From NCBI GenBank assembly GCA_013076295.1, contig RQOL01000024.1, forward strand, positions 4,417,158 through 4,481,157: a DNA stretch of 64,000 nucleotides. The letters run 5' to 3'. The DNA comes from Sanderia malayensis (taxonomy: Eukaryota > Cnidaria > Scyphozoa > Semaeostomeae > Pelagiidae). The notes beneath the pieces are model-generated. The model had not been told where the DNA came from and searched no databases. It saw only the letters and a list, made by a program, of their open reading frames with translations. A program made the position numbers and the translations under genes. Shown here piece by piece: positions 1-12,662 of the stretch (positions within the stretch are counted from its first letter, which is position 1; every line of letters starts with the position of its first letter).

Positions 1-558
1 TGGATACTGTTTTCGTTTCCAGATCTCTTCCGTTGTGAGTGACAAAATTGAATTGATTTACTTTCTCTTCTGGGTGGGTTTCAACGTACTGATCAACGTG
101 GCTCAAATGAAATTTGCAAATTATGTATACTTTTTTTCTCTACTAACCTTAAAAGTAGGCAATTTTGTTGACTGTTTGATGCGAAAAAAAATCACTGTGA
201 TGTCATCAAACGTTGTGTCTGCAACGTCAAGCAGGCTTTCCTCCTATTGAAATTCGGCATGGCGAGCTTTGAGTGAGCACACACATGACGGGACGGGTAT
301 CTCGGGGGCAAAAATCATATAACTAATTACATGTCGTAGAGATACATAACGAAGACGATTGTACGATTACTCAGTGTTGTGAAGAAGTACCGTTTCATAA
401 TGGTCAGAAGATTTGAGATTTTTGGGGTGATATCGATGAAATTTTAATTTCTGAAGTTTCGAAAAATAATTAAATGTCTTTAATTTTAAGTTAAAGTAAG
501 TTATTACAAAAAATAATAGCTGGATAAGCGAAATCAGTGCTACGTATCGTGGCACAGA
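1..558. other. Intergenic, no gene recognised
   Basis: No convincing exon, RNA gene or repeat is visible here. The short open frames lack codon bias, splice context and any recognisable motif. Confidence 0.5.
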
Positions 559-560
559 TA

Positions 561-900
561 CCGTATTTCCTCGATTAAACGCCCCCCCCCCTCGATTAAA
601 CGCCCCCCTCGAATAAACGCCCCCTTATGCTGCCAGCTTTTGCAATAAACGCCCCCCTCGATTAGACGCCCCCTCTTTGTGCAAAACCATGACTACTTTC
701 ATTTTCTACGTTGTTGCTCGATAAAGCAAGGCTCAACTAAACCATTTTCTTTTTTTCTGGACCCAATGACAGAGCCTATGATCTTGTACTTTTTAATAAA
801 CGCCCCCCCCCCTCGAATAATGGCCCCCCTCGATTAGGCGCCCCCTCAAAAGGTGCCGAGATTATTAAACGCCCCGGGGCGTTTAATCGAGGAAATACGG
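561..900. mobile_element. TA-flanked MITE, 'CCTCGATTAAACGCCCC' family, copy 1
   Basis: The 340-bp element starts CCGTATTTCCTCGATTAA and ends in its reverse complement GGAAATACGG. It is flanked by TA dinucleotides at 559-560 and 901-902. The inside is a string of variants of the unit CTCGATTAAACGCCCCC. It has no coding capacity. TA duplication with terminal inverted repeats fits a Tc1/mariner-mobilised MITE, which is an inference. Relatives lie at 20870, 21589, 25085, 46353 and 63671. Confidence 0.8.
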
Positions 901-1519
901 TACTCGAAGAAGCAATGGGGACGCGGAATAACGTCGTGATTTTTCAGAGGTACCCATTTTCAAAATTAAATTGTGTCTAGAACGTTGAATGAAACCACAC
1001 AAATTATTTTCAAAATGACGGCTAAAAGATTCACCCTTATAGTGGTCTACCCTGAGTAGAGTTATTAAAAAAGATAAAGACAACGCTCGGAAACTCCATT
1101 GACCTCCTTTGAAAAAATGTTTTGGGTCATGACTGTGACGTCACACCGTTGCGATATTTTTCGCAAAAGGTGGTCTGATTCAAGGTGAAATTAAAGTAAC
1201 TTATGCTTGTCATATGCACGTCAAAATTGCACCAAACCAATAAGTACATCTTTGGTTTTTTTTTTAATTTTTCATGTTAAATTTCGTCGCATTAGCACTT
1301 TAAATATGTTTGCAAAAACAGGCCTTACGTAATATCTTTTGATTACATTCTATAGTACCTAATCCCCCAACGCAGAACTGAACCAGTCAAAAAAGAACAA
1401 ACCATACCATTGTTGGACATTTCTGGATTCACACATTTAAATTAGCGTAAAACAACGTTTACAGTGACAATATCAATATCTAGTGAATAACATCTTATTG
1501 TTTCATATATCTGTATATT
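901..1519. other. Intergenic downstream of the cysteine-rich peptide gene
   Basis: AT-rich sequence with no recognised gene. It should hold the 3' untranslated region of the minus-strand cysteine-rich peptide gene that ends at 1520. Confidence 0.4.
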
Positions 1520-2656
1520 TTATCTGCAAACGAAATCACAACACGTGGGACGATATTGACTTGATCGGCAGAGGAACCCATTGGACATGATTGGGCAAAT
1601 AACGGCGAACTTGCACTTGACATCAAGGCGATGTTTTGGACATGAAAGTACAACTTGTGTTGTTCTCATGTTGCAAGGATTGAATTCGCCAACCGTAACA
1701 TCGCGCTTTCGCCTTCTGGAGGACAACTTCCACAAAGCTAGAAACGAAATTTACACTATTTGCACATAATTATCACAAGAATGTGATTCATAAAAGACTA
1801 TAGTTCTCGAAACCTAAACTCTCGTGTCACGTCATAAGGTTTATCTAAGATTTTTGGCCATTAAAAATGCTATTCTCTTGTTTACGGTCCTCCTCTGAAA
1901 CACAAGGAAAGGAACAAGCTTGTGGCCAGTTCATTAGCAAACCCTTTTAACCGAAAGGACCAGGGGCAAAAGAAATCTCTTATCGCGCTGAAGCTGAGCA
2001 CCCAGGGAATAAAGGGAATAAAAAATAATCCATCCTCCTCAGGTCTTGAGACTTTATGAGCAAACAGCAAAATAAAATCAGAAGAGGGAAGATTGTTCGT
2101 AACACTGGGGAATCAGATTTATTAAATGATTGTAACCTTATATCTAGTCTCTACTGTTGAAGGTCTACTTACCTGATGAAAGGTCATTGCTCAAATTCTT
2201 GGGAATGGTTACTTCTTTGTCAGCTTCTCGATTGAATTTACCACCCTGGGAAGAAAAACAACTAGATTTGGTCAGTTGATGAATAACACTATTCACGGGC
2301 AACATTCGATACTGTATGACAGTTTGCAAGCTGAAACTGTATTTTCTTTAAAAATCATTGCTAGACCACATCGTTTTGGCTGAGAATCTAAGAAAACTAT
2401 ATTATGGTGATTATTTCTTTAACGTGGACGACGTGGCGAACTTGTTCAGTTTGGTTTGAACTTACTTCACTAGCATCAGTGCAATGTCAAAAAGTAGAAA
2501 AAAAAACAATTTCTTTAGATTTCAAACATTGAAAAAAGTGAGTATATGTACATAGATAACGTGGAAGAATTGGAATTGAGTTTATACCAGAGACAAAGCC
2601 ACCATTGAGGCCAGGGTAACAAATAACAGCTTCATGATGATTCAATTCTGGAAACT
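1520..2656 (-). CDS. Secreted cysteine-rich peptide precursor (three coding exons)
   Basis: Three exons with canonical splice sites join in frame to about 112 residues. The first, 2588-2656, holds the ATG at 2635 and a hydrophobic signal peptide (starts MKLLFVTLASMVALSL). The second, 2173-2245, is a charged propeptide-like stretch. The third, 1520-1737, has a basic site RRRKR followed by a mature domain with eight cysteines in the order C-x10-C-x8-C-x5-C-x8-C-x8-CC-x3-C, ending one residue after the last cysteine. An untranslated leader exon probably ends at 2893, since GTAAGT follows and a pyrimidine-rich acceptor precedes 2656. Each exon is too short to stand out alone. The prepropeptide layout is typical of secreted defence peptides, toxins or small cysteine-rich proteins of cnidarians. 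I do not recognise the exact family, so no target or toxicity is assigned. Confidence 0.72.
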
Positions 2657-2893
2657 CTAAAAAGAAAAACAATTGCACTGTAAGAATAGTCTCTATGAAA
2701 ACAAAAGCTCAAAATCGTTGAAATTTAAAGATATAAGACAAATGCAAGGTTCAATTGTAATTTCAGTCCTTTGCGAAAGCCACGTAATGTGTCATTCACA
2801 CTACATGTTTTGAAATCCACCGATACTTATAAAAAATAAGTGAGTTTTGAAAGTTATTACAAGCATCAGCTGAGCTTCTTAACATCACTTACT

Positions 2894-3740
2894 TGGTTCT
2901 GGTCCGTTTAGTTGAAGTGTTGAAGATAAAACTGTCATTGGAAATTGGTTTACTGTTTATGTACTCGCATATTTTCTTTCCCGTTTGAAAAGCTGTATCA
3001 AAGTTAAAGCAGCTTTTTAAATAAAGTAACTATAAGAAATAACAATAACACGGTAAATATGAATTAAAAAAGTAAATATCCATTAGGAAAGTCATCGTAT
3101 AAAGAAATCTCAAAATGTCGGAAGTCGGAAGTACTTTTGTCGGAAGTACAAGTGCACAAACACACACAGGCAGCTTTTCTTTGAATTCGGACATTTAAAA
3201 AAGAAAAGAAATTATCCGACTCACGAAACAAATGTGCAACTTAGTGCAGTGAGTCTTCTCGTAAGTCGGACTTGCGTAAAAAGCCCTGATTCAAAATTGT
3301 TCAACTTCAGTGTTTCCAGCCACTGGTATTATTGGGCATTATTGATGATAGTATTTACACGCCATTTCTAAGAGACAAGCACTTGTAGTAGAAAAAAATG
3401 TTGGAACAACTGTCACTTAACCTATCCAAACTCAACCTGGACAATTTGTTTGAAGCATTAAAAAAGTGTTTAACGCTTCAACCAAAGCAACTGTAACATG
3501 AATAAAAAATAGCGTACATCAGCAATTAATAGAAAATTACGTACAAACAAATAAGCTCAGACATAAAAGGGCAAATAATAGCTTCAACTTTCATATCAGG
3601 ACTCTAAATTCTTAAATTCCCCCAACTCACTACTTTTAATGAAAAGTTTGATATAAAAACATCACAAAAAAAGGTTAGTTCAAAGAGCTGGACCCTTGAT
3701 ACCTTGTTTGGTAAGTAAATAAAATAAAGGGTTGAAAAAA
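2894..3740. other. Intergenic: upstream of the cysteine-rich gene, downstream of FAAH-1
   Basis: AT-rich DNA lying 5' of the cysteine-rich peptide gene, so its promoter should be here, and 3' of FAAH-1. I see no coding exon or repeat in it. Homology to the other FAAH copies starts at about 3741. Confidence 0.4.
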
Positions 3741-3759
3741 AAACAGAATGTCAGGCTAG

Positions 3760-6700
3760 TTAAAGTAAATCATAGTAAACTTGTGGTTTGGCTTTTTCTT
3801 TCAATGCACCCTCTGCAGCATGTGCAACTCGAAACATCATTGCTTCATCCCACCAATTTGTTGCTATATGAAGACCAATTGGCATGTTCTTCTTGCAATA
3901 ACCCACAGGGATGGAAATAGAAGGAATGCCAATTAAGTTTCCCAAGAACATGTATCTGAGAAAAAAAGCACACTCGGTACTGCATGTTCGTGGTCAAGAA
4001 TATAAAAGAATGCATAAAGAAATAATTCCATAAACAACATGAAAAACAACAACAGCTTATTCAAAAAGTTGTTGTTTTATTCAGGCAAGTTGGCCATTCC
4101 AAAAGGAGAACAGTAGAAAGTGTTACATGCTGCGTTGCTGTGGAAAATCATGGCCTAGTTACGCAAAAGCAAACATGTTATACTTTAATTTTGGGAAAAA
4201 TACATACTTCATGGCAAGTCCTGTAAGAGTGGCATCCATGATGCCAGTTTCCAAGGCACCAGTCTCGATTTCAGGCATTGTCATGGGCATTGCTGTGGGA
4301 AAGTGAACATGGTGGTCACATTAGCGGACGTTTTTACAAAAGGTTTCCATAGTAATATGTAGAGTAAGGCTGAAGTGAAGCTAATTGTAAATCAACATTT
4401 ACAAATTTCACAAACTTGGAGTGATGACGCAGTCAACTTTTTTGAAGACTTCTTCAAATGCCAGCATGGATCTGGTTCTCTGTTTCTGCGACTAAAATAA
4501 CACTAAACTTTTCAAATATTTGAAATGTTTCAAAATAAATACAGCAAAGAAAAAACAAATGAACTAATGAAAATCAGTGGATCAGTAAACACGACTTACC
4601 TTGTGGTAATCCTCTGATGTTGTATCTTGTGCCATACTAAGAAACATCTGAGTATCTAAACTCTGCAAATGAACAGTTAAAATTAGTTTTTCTGGCGAAA
4701 GATTTACTGAACTCAACTAAGGATTCAGGACCGAAACAAAATAGACCTGTAATAACAATCAAAGTTAAAACAGATAAAGCAAAAAAAGAGGAGATAGGGT
4801 AATGATGGTAATGATGAATTCCATTCATGAGCGCACACAGAATAGTGTTAGTCAGAGAATCTGCCTCGACAATTAAACAATTTCCACACTGAATCCACAG
4901 TTATTAGCCGACGGTTGCAATTTAATTTTGAGACTTAGTTACCAGCTCATCAAAATACTTTGCGCGGATCTCAGTAGAGTATGAACGCATTTCACTGGTG
5001 ATACCAATAATGTGAGCTACTCTTGCTTCCTAAGACAAGAAAAAGAAAGGATTAGGGTCTCTACACGAATCTTCTCAGATATGTTCTGCATAAGCTACAC
5101 GTATGAAACAATGATGCACGCAAAAAATTCACATGGATATGTTCGATTAGTGAGATGACCTTCTAGGACACACCATAATCATGTAATATACTCCATAGCG
5201 ATGATCGGTGAGTGCTATCAAAACCTTTGGAGAAATTTACTCAGCTGATGGCAAGAGGTTTCTCGAACTCGTAGTTCTATGGTTTACCATATCACGCATG
5301 CGATTCAGGATCATTTGGAAATAGGCTATCCTTGGTATGAAGAGAAGTGTCACACCCCTCCAGTTATCACAGTCAACAAAGTTGCTTCTCTTCACGATGC
5401 AGACAATTGCACCGTTTCTCCAATCTTCTTGGACTTCATCCGTGTGACACCCAAGATTACATAAACGGCATATCCACTGGATGGTGCTTTCCCCTCAGCA
5501 TCAAGATAGCGAAAGATAATAAAAAAGGAAGATACAAATAAAATAGAAAATAAGATTTTCACTTACTTCAAGTTCAGGAATATTGATACTAATAACTTCA
5601 GCTTGACATTCGTCTTCAAGATATTTGATAGCTAAAAAAAATAACATGAAAAATAAGAGAACTACAAAGCTTAACATGTTATGCTTCGATAACAGTTGAA
5701 GAAAACAGCAATTTAAAAATTACTTTTATTCAAGCGGAGAACTGATTGATATGAGCTAAACTAAAAGCACGTGACTGACATACCTGCTGTACAAGCATCT
5801 ACAATATCTGCATCTCCGTGCTACAACATAAAACAACAGAAATGGGTGCAATCTTCAAGTCGTTCTAAAAACGAATTAAGGTCGTCCATCCATCCTCCAT
5901 TAATTGCATTATTGTGAAACATAACCAACTTTTGGAAGTAGAAATTAATCAAACGTTCTTATATATAGTATATAACTCACCCTCAAGTATTCCCAGTCAA
6001 CGCCTATTTTCACGCCATTAAGATTTGTATTTTCGAAACCATCAAGACTAACAGGAGATTGCTCCAAACCTTGAAAAAGAATTAATCAATAAATTACTAT
6101 TACAAATAGAATATAACAATCTTCAAATGACAATATAATATGATGAAACAATGAAAATATTTGTTAATAATAAAATATGATCAAATTTGTAATAATACGT
6201 GACAATGAGAAAAGATAAAGAAATACTGACTTGGAGGAAAATCAGGATCTGGGCCGGCAAGAAAAGCTATGAAAGAAAACAGAGATGTCAATCACTGATA
6301 CAAAACGCAGAAAAGAACTAACTGTAATTAGTCAAAACTAAATCAACTTAATAGCAGGAAAAATAACCCGAAAAGTAGAAAAACATCACGGCACTCTTTA
6401 CATAAAGTAATAATATCCGTCCACAAAAAGCTACATGTATAAATTAGAAGGCCAATTGAGCAAAATGTTTGAGGGCTTTACTAAATATATTAAATGGAAA
6501 AGTTCTTTTTACCGTAGGAAATGGCAGCATCACGTACAGTTGGACACAGAGGGCCTGTAGAATAAATGTTTTCAGATGAAGACAAAATCAGCGTGGAGTT
6601 CATTAAAGGTCAAGGCAAATATACAAGGAATAATGGAAAAAAGTGAATCATTTCCAACAAATTTCCCGACAAGAGATTAGGAGAGAAAATAAAATTGTAC

Positions 6701-9700
6701 TATTGATGAAAGCTTCGAGAAAGAACATCTATATTTATGAAAAATAAAAATAAACATTATGCAGACATACTACTTACCAGGATGACTAAAAGCATCAGTA
6801 AATTGAAAACAATTTGTGCAACTGATTCGTCCAAAAGTGCCTGAAAAATAAGAAAAACATGTTTGATGTGGTTCTCAACGCACTGCAGAACTTGGATCGA
6901 TTGTGCTTAAATTACTGTAAGGAATGCAATTTGAAGGGACTAATAAAGTGGAAAAAGGATATATCTAGCCGACGCCAATATATAGAACGATAGAATAGCT
7001 CCACAAGTTTAGCACCGTGAAATGTCTAGACAATATCTTCATCATATAATACTCATGTCGTTTCATAGCTAATATAAGTTATCCTCGGTTAACGACCTAA
7101 TAATAAAAAAATTTTCTTAGGCTACTCTCAAAAGCTTGTTATAACTAATTTCCGCGGTATAAAATGCAAAATAATTTCAAAGGAAGCTTCAGGGGGCTAA
7201 TAAAAAAGTCAATTTAAAAACTATTTTTGACGAGACATTTGCTTCCGACACAAAAGCTTAAACGTAAGCTGAATCAAAATCAGAACAACTATAGTAAATC
7301 AGTTAGATTGAGAAAAGTTCAGAACCTGTTCTGAACATTTGAATGACAAAAGAACATGCATGACATGAGTGAAAGTTTTCTCGTATTCTTACTCAACTGC
7401 AATTATTTTTTCGCAAAATATTTTCAAATCTTCTCTTTTTTAATTATAATTACAAGAACAATGTCATTGTAAATTGCTCTTTCGCTTGAAAATTTAAGGA
7501 TGGTTTGAGTACTTTTCTTAGCGAGAAATTGGTCATTGAAAGCCGCTTTTATCGTTTAGATATTGTTATGGAAATTCCTTATGGTACTTTTTGGCAACAT
7601 CTAAGCGCTACTTTGAATCAGGGTGTGCAATACTTTTCTTGATGAGTGTATCTTGAAACTTGTACCTTTAACCCCGACAACACCACAGGCAGCAGCCGGG
7701 ATTCTAGTTGATCCACCTCCATCGACTCCAAGAGACATTGGGCCAATCCCTGCCAGTAAAGAAAACAGATTATGTTCAAAATACATCAACTTCTATTGCA
7801 ACAGTAAACAATATGGCTCGATCTTGTTAAACAACACAAAACAAAGGTTACACTGCAACACACTCTTGCTATGCACTTGGAATGCTTTAAATTGATGCTT
7901 CCTTTTTTAATCCCCAAATCCAATAGATGCGAAAAAGGTTAAATGAAATATACCTGCTGCCACTGATGCACCGGATCCACTGGAGCTGCCACCAGTATAA
8001 TGATGAACATTGTAAGGATTTCTAGCTGTACCATGTAGTCTAAAAAGGCAATCATATCTTTGTCACAATAAATAAAATAGCCAATCAAATTTACAAAAGT
8101 AAGACACATATGATGGTAAAAAGAAAACAAGAGTGGATGTGGACAAACCTGCTTCCGTTACATCCAGTTATCCCCAGGCCCAATTGTTGCATGTTTGTCA
8201 CTCCAAGGATAACAGCACCACCTTGTCGCAGTTTTCTGACCACTGCCGACTCACTATCCTCTGTCTCAATAAAGTCACCAAGGAAGGGGGTTCCAAAAAA
8301 ACAAGGATAACCAGCCTACACATGCAAACAAATGAATGAATGGATAAGGAATCAAAGCAGTCAAAATAAAAATATTCAATGACATTGGTTGGCGGTTCTT
8401 ATTGCATAACTTAAAAAAGTAATAGCAATTACAAAGAGCACTTGAAGAATTCAAAAAGACAATCAAGACTGAAACATAATCATCAGTTTTAATAGGACAA
8501 CACAAAACATGTAACTATGACTGCCAAGTCGAAGATCTAACCTAAAAGCTGCTTTCCAGTAAAATAACAATATCTCGTATATAATTAGAGCATGCCATAC
8601 CACTTTAAATTCATCCTTGGCTGAAATTGGTATTCCATCAAAAATTGAAAGTGGAGTATTGGCCTTGTATCTCTGTGTTGACAATCTTGCCATCTGTAAA
8701 AACAAAATAAACTCAAACATTAGTTATAAAGCACACATTTAGCTAATTGATTTTTTCAAATCTATTGGACACAGAAACATAATCAATGTGCAACCAAATT
8801 AAAGAGATCACTAATCAGTTGTGATTTCTTTTGGAATAGTAGCAAAGTATTTTTCTGGAAAGTACTATCAAGTAAAGACATAAACATTTACTCGACACTA
8901 AATCCAAAAAGTGCAATAAAATAAATAAAAACATCTTACCTCCAGTATTTCTTCACGTTTTGAGTTTGACTGAACAAAAATTCTCATTTGTGGTACCATT
9001 TCTTCACTAGCAGCCATTGCATCCAAAGCACGCTGTGCGACATCAGTTGGAGTGCATTTACCAGACCTGATAATAACAAAGTTAACTTATAAGTGCCTGA
9101 AAATCTTTATAAATAGCTAAATTAAATGTAACAGAAATTTAACCTAACTCTCATTCTCATTTCTAGGCATTGTATCCCATACATATTTTTAATCAATAAA
9201 GAATACCATATAAATACCTCAAAAATATTGTGAGATCATTGTGACATGACTATTAATTTAAAATTAATTTATGATCTATACCTGTAAGCATCAACATAAT
9301 CAGAAATTGTATTGAAATAGAATCCACCTCCTAGTCTATTCCTGTAAAGTAAAGGTGATCATCGTTAAGTTTTGGGAAGTTAAGGGAACTTAAAAGCATG
9401 AGAAAAGAAGATTTTTCAAAGCAGCTATTTACAATTAAATGTTTAAAATTGGATTGTAGCTAGATATAATGACAATAAAAATATAATTACATTGGTTTTA
9501 TTAAGTGCCAAAGATCAATATCACATTTTCCATCATTGACATTAATTGCTTTTACTTTACTAGGTACCAAGGGGTAGAATGTTGGCCTCTCTTGCATGAA
9601 AACTGTTCTGAACAGGAATAAGCCTGATTTTCTAGGAAAAAAGTTAAACAGTTTTAATCAGATAAAAAAATAAAAAAACCTCTAAATTCAGCATTTTGAA

Positions 9701-10990
9701 AAAATTTATCATGCAACATTAAGATCTGGATGAATAGATTTGAACCTGAATACCTTTAGCAAAAAGAGAACAATCAATCTGTTTGAGTTCACAGGGAATT
9801 GAATTATGGTGGAATGAACTTTTGCATAAAGCCAGTCAAAATAAAAAAAATTCTACATAAGGTTGTTTGATTCTAGGAAATCTCAAGGGCACGGTCATTG
9901 CAAATTTTCTAGGTTGATCTCTCAAATGTCATCAATATACAAATAAAAAAGATTTGCTAATGTTGGGGTTTGCAAATGCCAAGAAATGCTATGTACGTAG
10001 GTTTTATAAAAAAATTTTATAAGAAAGTCTTGGTAGGTTCTTCAAAAAGTTAAGAAAGTTCAGTACTGGATTTTTGAAAGCTAAGAAAGTTGAAAAATTT
10101 AGATGCTAAAAACTTGAAAAAGAAATTACTATGCGAAAGCAAAATATTAGACTTTGTGTCTGTAATGAATAAAAAATAAAATTACTGATGTATGAAGGAG
10201 CGTTGAGAAAACTTCCCTTAAAAAAGTGTGCACGCTACTTATGTGAAATTCTAGTTGACAATAGCTTAAGCCACATTACATTTCTTGCTACATTACAGAA
10301 TTTCAGGCAACAGATCAGTGTAAATCTAAATATTAAAAGAAACTCACTTTTTGAAAAAAGGAACAATGAAGAGTTTGCCAAAGGTCTGAAAAAAATCAAA
10401 ATAATAGACTTGGTCATTTACAGGCTTCTAGCAGGACACAAAATTACAAAGGTTTTATTTAATTTAACCTTGATGATGATAAGTTATAAACTGATTAAAT
10501 ATCTTTGCATATTTTACATACGGATTGGAATAAACAGTTGACAATCTTTAAACGAAAACCACATACTTTAACGCCATGCTGAAAGATAAAACAAAATGAG
10601 TAAATGATATAAATAATGTTTTGTTCTCTAATGGAAGCAAGGATTGTTATATTAACTCAAACTGAAACATGCAAAACAGGGTCGCTTGCATGCAAGTTTT
10701 TCTCACGCCTTAATGGGGGGGATACCTGTCAAGTAAAATGTTTTGCGATTCTTGAAATGGGCGTGAGCGTGACAACACAAAACGCGAAGGTTGTGAAGCG
10801 AAAATATTCATTGGTTTACAGAGATCATACGTACCAAATTGATAAGATTATATTCTCTAGAATAGTCACCCAATTCTTTCAACTCCGCGTGATTTATTTG
10901 GGGCTGCTTTCTGATGCAAAATGCCCAAATCAAAAGAATCACGAAAAGAACAACAAGAATAGCGATAATTGCCTGCACGTATGCCTCCAT
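3760..10990 (-). CDS. Fatty-acid amide hydrolase-like amidase, tandem copy 1 (21 exons, intact)
   Basis: Amidase-signature serine hydrolase with an N-terminal membrane segment, expected to cleave fatty-acid amides or N-acylethanolamines at internal membranes. Exons in transcript order: 10835-10990, 10522-10578, 10348-10385, 9491-9631, 9282-9341, 8940-9066, 8601-8693, 8149-8315, 7954-8039, 7666-7749, 6778-6840, 6513-6554, 6231-6266, 5981-6069, 5784-5820, 5567-5631, 4943-5029, 4600-4662, 4416-4491, 4208-4292, 3760-3955. All junctions are GT-AG and phases agree; 1848 nt give 615 residues, close to plant-type FAAH. A membrane helix is at residues 7-27. The Lys-cisSer-Ser triad is visible as K219 (PISAKDEF), S298/S299 (GGSSSGSGASVAAG) and S322 (DGGGSTRIPAA); the 24-residue serine spacing matches the family. 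Exon 1 differs from copies 2 and 3. Substrate range is inferred. Confidence 0.9.
5155..5490 (-). mobile_element. RTE/R1-type LINE reverse-transcriptase fragment in a FAAH-1 intron
   Basis: On the minus strand a short frame reads DEVQEDWRNGAIVCIVKRSN and then DCDNWRGVTLL, the N-terminal reverse-transcriptase segment of a non-LTR retrotransposon. It is a broken fragment. The same fragment sits at the same intron position in FAAH-2 (24058-24390), so it predates that duplication. It is missing from the corresponding FAAH-3 intron. Confidence 0.65.
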
Positions 10991-12317
10991 TTTTCCTTCA
11001 CCATCCCAAAGCTTAATGACACTGTAGGAAGATTACAGCCTTTATTCATCATAACTAGTGCGTGAAGTGAAGCAGTTTGTCTTTTCAAAAACTACAAAAG
11101 GACCCATTTTATTGCGATCATTGTCATGCATGCGTAAGGCACACAGCACAAAAAAATGTTTTGAGAGCTGCCTGCCAAAATCTCGCTTTCATGTTTTTGG
11201 CGCGAAAAAATCGTTGATCCTTGATCGAGAAAAGCCCAGCATTTCCATTAATTATGGAAGAAAGAAAAAACAGCCCAACAGTTCTATTAAAGTGCACACT
11301 GATTTACAGTAAAAGCCAGCAGACGAATCTTAGCAGAGCTGAAATATACGTGGGCAATATCAAAAGATATCTACACCCAACACATTGATGTCATAAAAAA
11401 ATTACGCAGACCACACAGCCCACATAAGAAAGATGATTCAGATGATGTTTTGGCCAAATATTTTACAGGTAGCTTTACTTTGAGGGTGAAGTGTGTATGC
11501 AAGGATGAGTTTGGTCAAGTTCCTGTATATTGTGAAACGAATTGCACAGCAGAATGAAAATAGGTGTCTGTTGAACCACCTTGTAAGGAAGTTTTATCAA
11601 GTACATAAACAACACAGGAATTCTTAGTGAGAGCCCACAATAAAATGAAGTTTGCGAAAAGGTGGAATTATGGACATCCACCAAGGCAATGGTTATTCCC
11701 TCTATGACCCAGAGATTGCCTCTTTTGCACCAATGGAAGGCTCAGAGGATCTGATTTGCACAGGAGACCTGACCAATACTCCAATAAATACATTTATTGC
11801 AAACCAATAATCATGATGGTCTTGTGTATTTTTCCAATTGTCTGTCTTTGCATGTTACCTATTGTTGGAGAGAAAATCCTACTTGACAACACTGAGGACC
11901 ATGGCTTGGAGTTTGAGATTTAAGAACAGTTGTTTGCAATTGGCATACCAGTAAACTAACAGGAGATCAGTATATTGATACTAGATCCATTAACAACAGA
12001 GAAGATAAATGAAACAAGGCACTGTCGAATAAAAAAGGTTCACTGAATCACATCAGAGGTACTTGAGACACCAGGTGGCGCATTGAGAAGGAAAAAGGCA
12101 AGGGGATTTTTTAATGTAGAAGAAGGCTTGATGAGTCCAAACCAATATATTAAAGAAAAGAAATTCCCCCAGAAGTTTATTTGAATTATGCACTAAGAGA
12201 TCATGCATTTGGACAGCAAACACGATGGTTATATCGACAGAGAACTACTGGACACCTAGACTTGTTGAAATGTGCAATGCCTGTTAAGTTTTCTTACAAA
12301 AGCCTTTTAGAAGTCTA
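10991..12317. other. Spacer between FAAH-1 and FAAH-2
   Basis: This holds the FAAH-1 upstream region. It also has fragments of open sequence around 11360-11690 and 12110-12310 that look like decayed coding DNA with several stops. I cannot assign them to a family, and no intact gene is seen. Confidence 0.4.
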
Positions 12318-12645
12318 CAAAATGCACCTGTTCTGAACAGAATTCCATCCTTAATATATACAGGAGTGGATATTCCTGGTACACTGGCCTCTAAAATGAG
12401 CACAACAGAAGCAAGAAACGAAGGCATACATTCTAATATTTACATGTCGAGGCAACAAAATCAACAGTAGAGAAGTATATTAAAAAAACAAATGATTTAT
12501 GTCAAAAAGGCAAGACATTGGAAATTGCGAGATACCTGAATGACGAACAATTGACATATCTAGAGAATGATAATAGAGAGGAAGAGGTAATGACCACAAA
12601 TCAAATCATGAGGGGTTCAGCACACAGGGACAGCTGAACACAAAA
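12318..12645. repeat. Tandem-duplication flank, copy at FAAH-1/FAAH-2 junction
   Basis: About 325 bp, from AAATGCACCTGTTCTGAACA through the reading ATCATGAGGGGTT, recurs nearly unchanged at 31666-31990 immediately downstream of FAAH-3's last exon. The repeat marks one edge of the segment that was duplicated to make FAAH-2 and FAAH-3. Its content looks like a decayed reading frame of unknown origin. Confidence 0.7.
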
Positions 12646-12662
12646 ACAGAATGTCAGGCTAG

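Noticed and set aside
7623..7895. Plus-strand open frame of 90 codons over the FAAH-1 region
   Set aside because: It runs antisense to FAAH-1 exon 10 and continues into the intron. The minus-strand exon with the catalytic serine motif explains it.
10188..10541. Plus-strand 117-codon frame
   Set aside because: It covers the antisense of FAAH-1 exons 2 and 3 (10348-10385 and 10522-10578) and the intron between them.
11360..12317. Possible decayed coding sequence between FAAH-1 and FAAH-2
   Set aside because: Pieces such as EKYIKKTNDLCQKGKTLEIA look protein-like but are broken by stops, and I recognise no family.
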